Below, piece by piece: positions 13,490-15,716 of a stretch of 15,716 nucleotides of DNA. Location: NCBI GenBank assembly GCA_018400255.1, contig JAGYMO010000378.1, positions 1-15,716 on the forward strand, written 5' to 3'. How positions within the stretch are numbered: position 1 is the stretch's first letter; every line of letters starts with the position of its first letter. A program made the position numbers and the translations under genes. The notes under the pieces were generated by a model that was not told the DNA's origin, did not search any database, and saw nothing but the letters and a program-made list of their open reading frames with translations. Source of the DNA: Deltaproteobacteria bacterium (GTDB lineage Bacteria; Desulfobacterota; DSM-4660; Desulfatiglandales; B25-G16).

Positions 13490-15703
13490 CTAAAAAACAC
13501 CTATTTCGCCGGCACCTAAAAGACTGAACACTACCATAGCCCTTGTGTCTTCTTCAAGATCTTCGTAATATAGCTTTACCCCCCAGCACTGGGATTCATA
13601 ACCAACCCAATAGCTGTTTTCAATATCGTAGGTAGTTATGAAATCTCTTTTTCTCTCCGCCCCAATGGAAAAACCATACGCCACATTTATACCAAATTGG
13701 TAATTCAGACTCTTTACAGAATCCTTTGTATAAATGAAATCCACACCATAATAGTCCTGTTTTTTATTGCCCCTTTGCAAGGCTACGTCAAGTGAAACAC
13801 TACTCGATGATATAGTATGTTCATAATGGTCCCAATTAAGTGTGGCTGAAAGGTCAAGCGAGGGATAGGGCGTTAAACTTAAAGATACCCTTAAGGGGTC
13901 AAAGGGTTTTTTTCTTTCTCCCTGCTCTATGCGCCCCTTAGCCTCATCTAAATCGTAGTCCTGGGCAATGACAAAACGTGCTCCCTGAGAATACGTTGCC
14001 CTCCCCTTTTTATCAACCCTTCGAGTATTAAAATAATTATCAAGAGAGAGAGAAATTGTATTTGTCCTTTCTAACGAATCTATTGCTTCATACCACGCCT
14101 TATATTTATCCTCATCCTTATAGGGCCTAAAAGTATAAGTAAGGGAAGGTTGAAATTTATGCTTTAGACCCTTCACACTGCCGGTCTCCACATTAAATAT
14201 CTTCTCCAGTGTTGTAGCCATCCTCAACCCCACCTCAAAACTATCCTTTGTCTGCTCACCCTTGAGCCCTTCGTATTCATCCAGCCACTGATAGGTCAAA
14301 AAATATTTAAAGAATGGCTCTATCTCTAAATAATCGAAGTGCCGGAATGGATATGTAATGGAGGTGTTAATTGATAATCTTTGGCCCTTTTGTCCTTCAT
14401 CACTATAAATATAGCCACCATCGGAATCTATAGAAAAAAAGACTGGTAAATCTAAAATCCTCCTCGATGGAACTGATAGCCCCAAAAGGGCTATGGGTTG
14501 AGAAGTTTTGTCATCTTCTATATCTTCCGGCCTCTGGTAAAAGCTGTTAGAGGCCTGCAAGGAATAATCCTGAAAATTTTTTGTAATGAGTAAGGATGAA
14601 CGCCTTAAAGGTGATTGAATTTCATCTAATGGCCTTCCAAAGGCTCTATCAAGCTTTACTCTAAAATCATAGCCCAGGGAAATGTCTTTGAATTCACGCA
14701 GATAATCATAGTCGCTTACTATGTCAACATCGAGCTTTGCATCTATCCCAAGCCCTAAATGCTGGTCTGATCTTCCCCTCAGCCAATACCTTGTCTCATT
14801 GGTCCTTTCATATGGGCTTATGCTTACTTCATCTTTATTGTATAAATCCTTTTCACCTTTTTTATCAGATAAAACATCAAATAAAAATGCGCCCTTTGAT
14901 TCATTTCCATTAATATATCGAAATTCCAGGCCATGCTTTATGCCCCTTTCACTCATATAACGCTCATAAAATGTGAGGTCTGCCTGTTCTGATGTAGCCC
15001 AAAAAAAGGGGAGTTCAAAATCAACCCCGTTAAGTTGAGAATACCCTATACTCGGAGGAAGTAGTCCCGTTTGCCTTTTTACTTTGGCCGGAAATATGAT
15101 ATAGGGGAAAAATAAAAGCGGTACATGTCTTATGCGAAAGGCAGCATTTTTTATAGTGGCATAACCCTCAATTTTTAACTTTACCTCTGATCCGGTAATA
15201 GACCAGTCAGGCGGGTCTCCGTCGCACGATGTTATTCTGCAATGACTCAGGATATATGTTTCCGGACCTGTTTTACTGATCTCTTTTCCTTGTATATAAA
15301 AATGGTTTGTCTTAAGAAAAAGCTCTCCATTTAGTATTGTACCGGTTTTCTCCTTTAAGTTAAATACGGCGCTGTCACAGGTTAATATATCTTCCGGCGT
15401 CGAAAGTCTTATGTTTCCTTCCGCATTTATAACAGTAGATTCAATGTCGTATATGATCCTGTCTGCCTCTAATACCTGGTCCTCCCTGGTTATAATTACC
15501 TTTCCTTCCGCCATATAAAGATTATCACCCGGCAGCTTTGATATTCGGTCAGCCTCTATGTGCCATGGCATTAAATCCTTACTTGTTTGTGAAAAAACCT
15601 TTTGTTCTGAAAAAGCAAGTGTTCCTATCAAGGAAATAAAAAAAACAAAAAATAAGGCAATTTCTCTGTGTTTGTATGCCCGGTAATATATTGTGGTATT
15701 CAC
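13490..15703 (-). CDS. lptD: LPS-assembly outer-membrane protein LptD
   Basis: LptD is the outer-membrane barrel that, with lipoprotein LptE, inserts lipopolysaccharide into the outer leaflet. The 737-residue protein has a signal peptide (basic residues to 13, hydrophobic about 15-31), an OstA/LptA-like beta-jellyroll (about 45-200; HIEADRISKLPGDNLYMAEG, LEADRIIYDIES) and a C-terminal barrel beginning RIRHVPLLFFPYIIFPAKVK. The end, about residue 210 onward, is rich in aromatic alternating strands. The start is a GTG at 15703 with AAAGG eight bases upstream; the window ends 13 bases further, so an earlier start cannot be fully excluded. Cysteines are C109, C155, C160 and C706 only, a layout unlike the C-terminal CC pair of E. 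coli. Length is within the family range. Confidence 0.93.
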   Translation of the reverse strand: MNTTIYYRAYKHREIALFFVFFISLIGTLAFSEQKVFSQTSKDLMPWHIEADRISKLPGDNLYMAEGKVIITREDQVLEADRIIYDIESTVINAEGNIRLSTPEDILTCDSAVFNLKEKTGTILNGELFLKTNHFYIQGKEISKTGPETYILSHCRITSCDGDPPDWSITGSEVKLKIEGYATIKNAAFRIRHVPLLFFPYIIFPAKVKRQTGLLPPSIGYSQLNGVDFELPFFWATSEQADLTFYERYMSERGIKHGLEFRYINGNESKGAFLFDVLSDKKGEKDLYNKDEVSISPYERTNETRYWLRGRSDQHLGLGIDAKLDVDIVSDYDYLREFKDISLGYDFRVKLDRAFGRPLDEIQSPLRRSSLLITKNFQDYSLQASNSFYQRPEDIEDDKTSQPIALLGLSVPSRRILDLPVFFSIDSDGGYIYSDEGQKGQRLSINTSITYPFRHFDYLEIEPFFKYFLTYQWLDEYEGLKGEQTKDSFEVGLRMATTLEKIFNVETGSVKGLKHKFQPSLTYTFRPYKDEDKYKAWYEAIDSLERTNTISLSLDNYFNTRRVDKKGRATYSQGARFVIAQDYDLDEAKGRIEQGERKKPFDPLRVSLSLTPYPSLDLSATLNWDHYEHTISSSSVSLDVALQRGNKKQDYYGVDFIYTKDSVKSLNYQFGINVAYGFSIGAERKRDFITTYDIENSYWVGYESQCWGVKLYYEDLEEDTRAMVVFSLLGAGEIGVF

Positions 15704-15716
15704 CTCGAATGCCTTT

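Noticed and set aside
13481..13500. TTTTTTCTCTAAAAAA between lgt and lptD as a bidirectional terminator
   Set aside because: The stem is only A-T pairs with a four-base loop, has no G-C core, and overlaps the lptD stop; too weak to claim.

Overview
The window is AT-rich chromosomal DNA from a Gram-negative (diderm) bacterium. An LptD-type outer-membrane LPS assembly protein, a TonB/ExbB/ExbD energy module and Lgt establish the outer membrane. The style of the LptD, the SAM-dependent rRNA methyltransferase and the dispersed CACCAAGGCACGAAGAC-type repeats would suit a deltaproteobacterial (Desulfobacterota-like) or related uncultured lineage, but this is an impression and not a demonstrated placement.

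Region 1 (about 1-2286, all genes on +) is a small accessory patch. It holds the 3' remnant of a hicA toxin gene running into an intact hicB antitoxin gene, then an 86-residue hypothetical protein, then a 65-residue protein overlapping by 56 bp a MNT/AbiEii-like nucleotidyltransferase. The patch is bracketed by two same-orientation copies of a roughly 300-bp non-coding repeat (about 81-376 and 1971-2275), each with an internal 17-bp imperfect inverted repeat. Degenerate short repeats lie at the left edge.

Region 2 (2287-5640) is core genome: tex (minus) and a TatD-family metal-dependent hydrolase (plus) diverge from a 274-bp intergenic region. TatD ends at a probable intrinsic terminator.

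Region 3 (5643-10640, minus) is the clearest functional unit. A cobalamin (B12) riboswitch with a downstream intrinsic terminator heads a six-gene, tightly overlapped operon: btuF-like binding protein, btuC-like permease, btuD-like ATPase, exbB, exbD, tonB. The riboswitch shows that the substrate is a corrinoid rather than iron-siderophore. The operon combines inner-membrane ABC import with its own TonB energiser for the outer membrane, but no outer-membrane receptor (btuB) is in the window.

Region 4 (10728-12489, minus) has rpsU (ribosomal protein bS21), with a consensus sigma-70-type promoter and an unusual leader carrying a misplaced strong Shine-Dalgarno sequence, and an RlmD/RumA-type 23S rRNA uracil-5-methyltransferase. 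Region 5 (12659-15703) has lgt (plus) converging on lptD (minus) with only 9 bp between them. The sequence ends 13 bases upstream of the lptD start.

Most of the window is ordinary envelope, B12-uptake and translation housekeeping. The points most worth following are the repeat-bracketed toxin-antitoxin-like patch with its broken hicA, the overlapping small protein/nucleotidyltransferase pair, the riboswitch-driven B12/TonB operon, and the rpsU leader.
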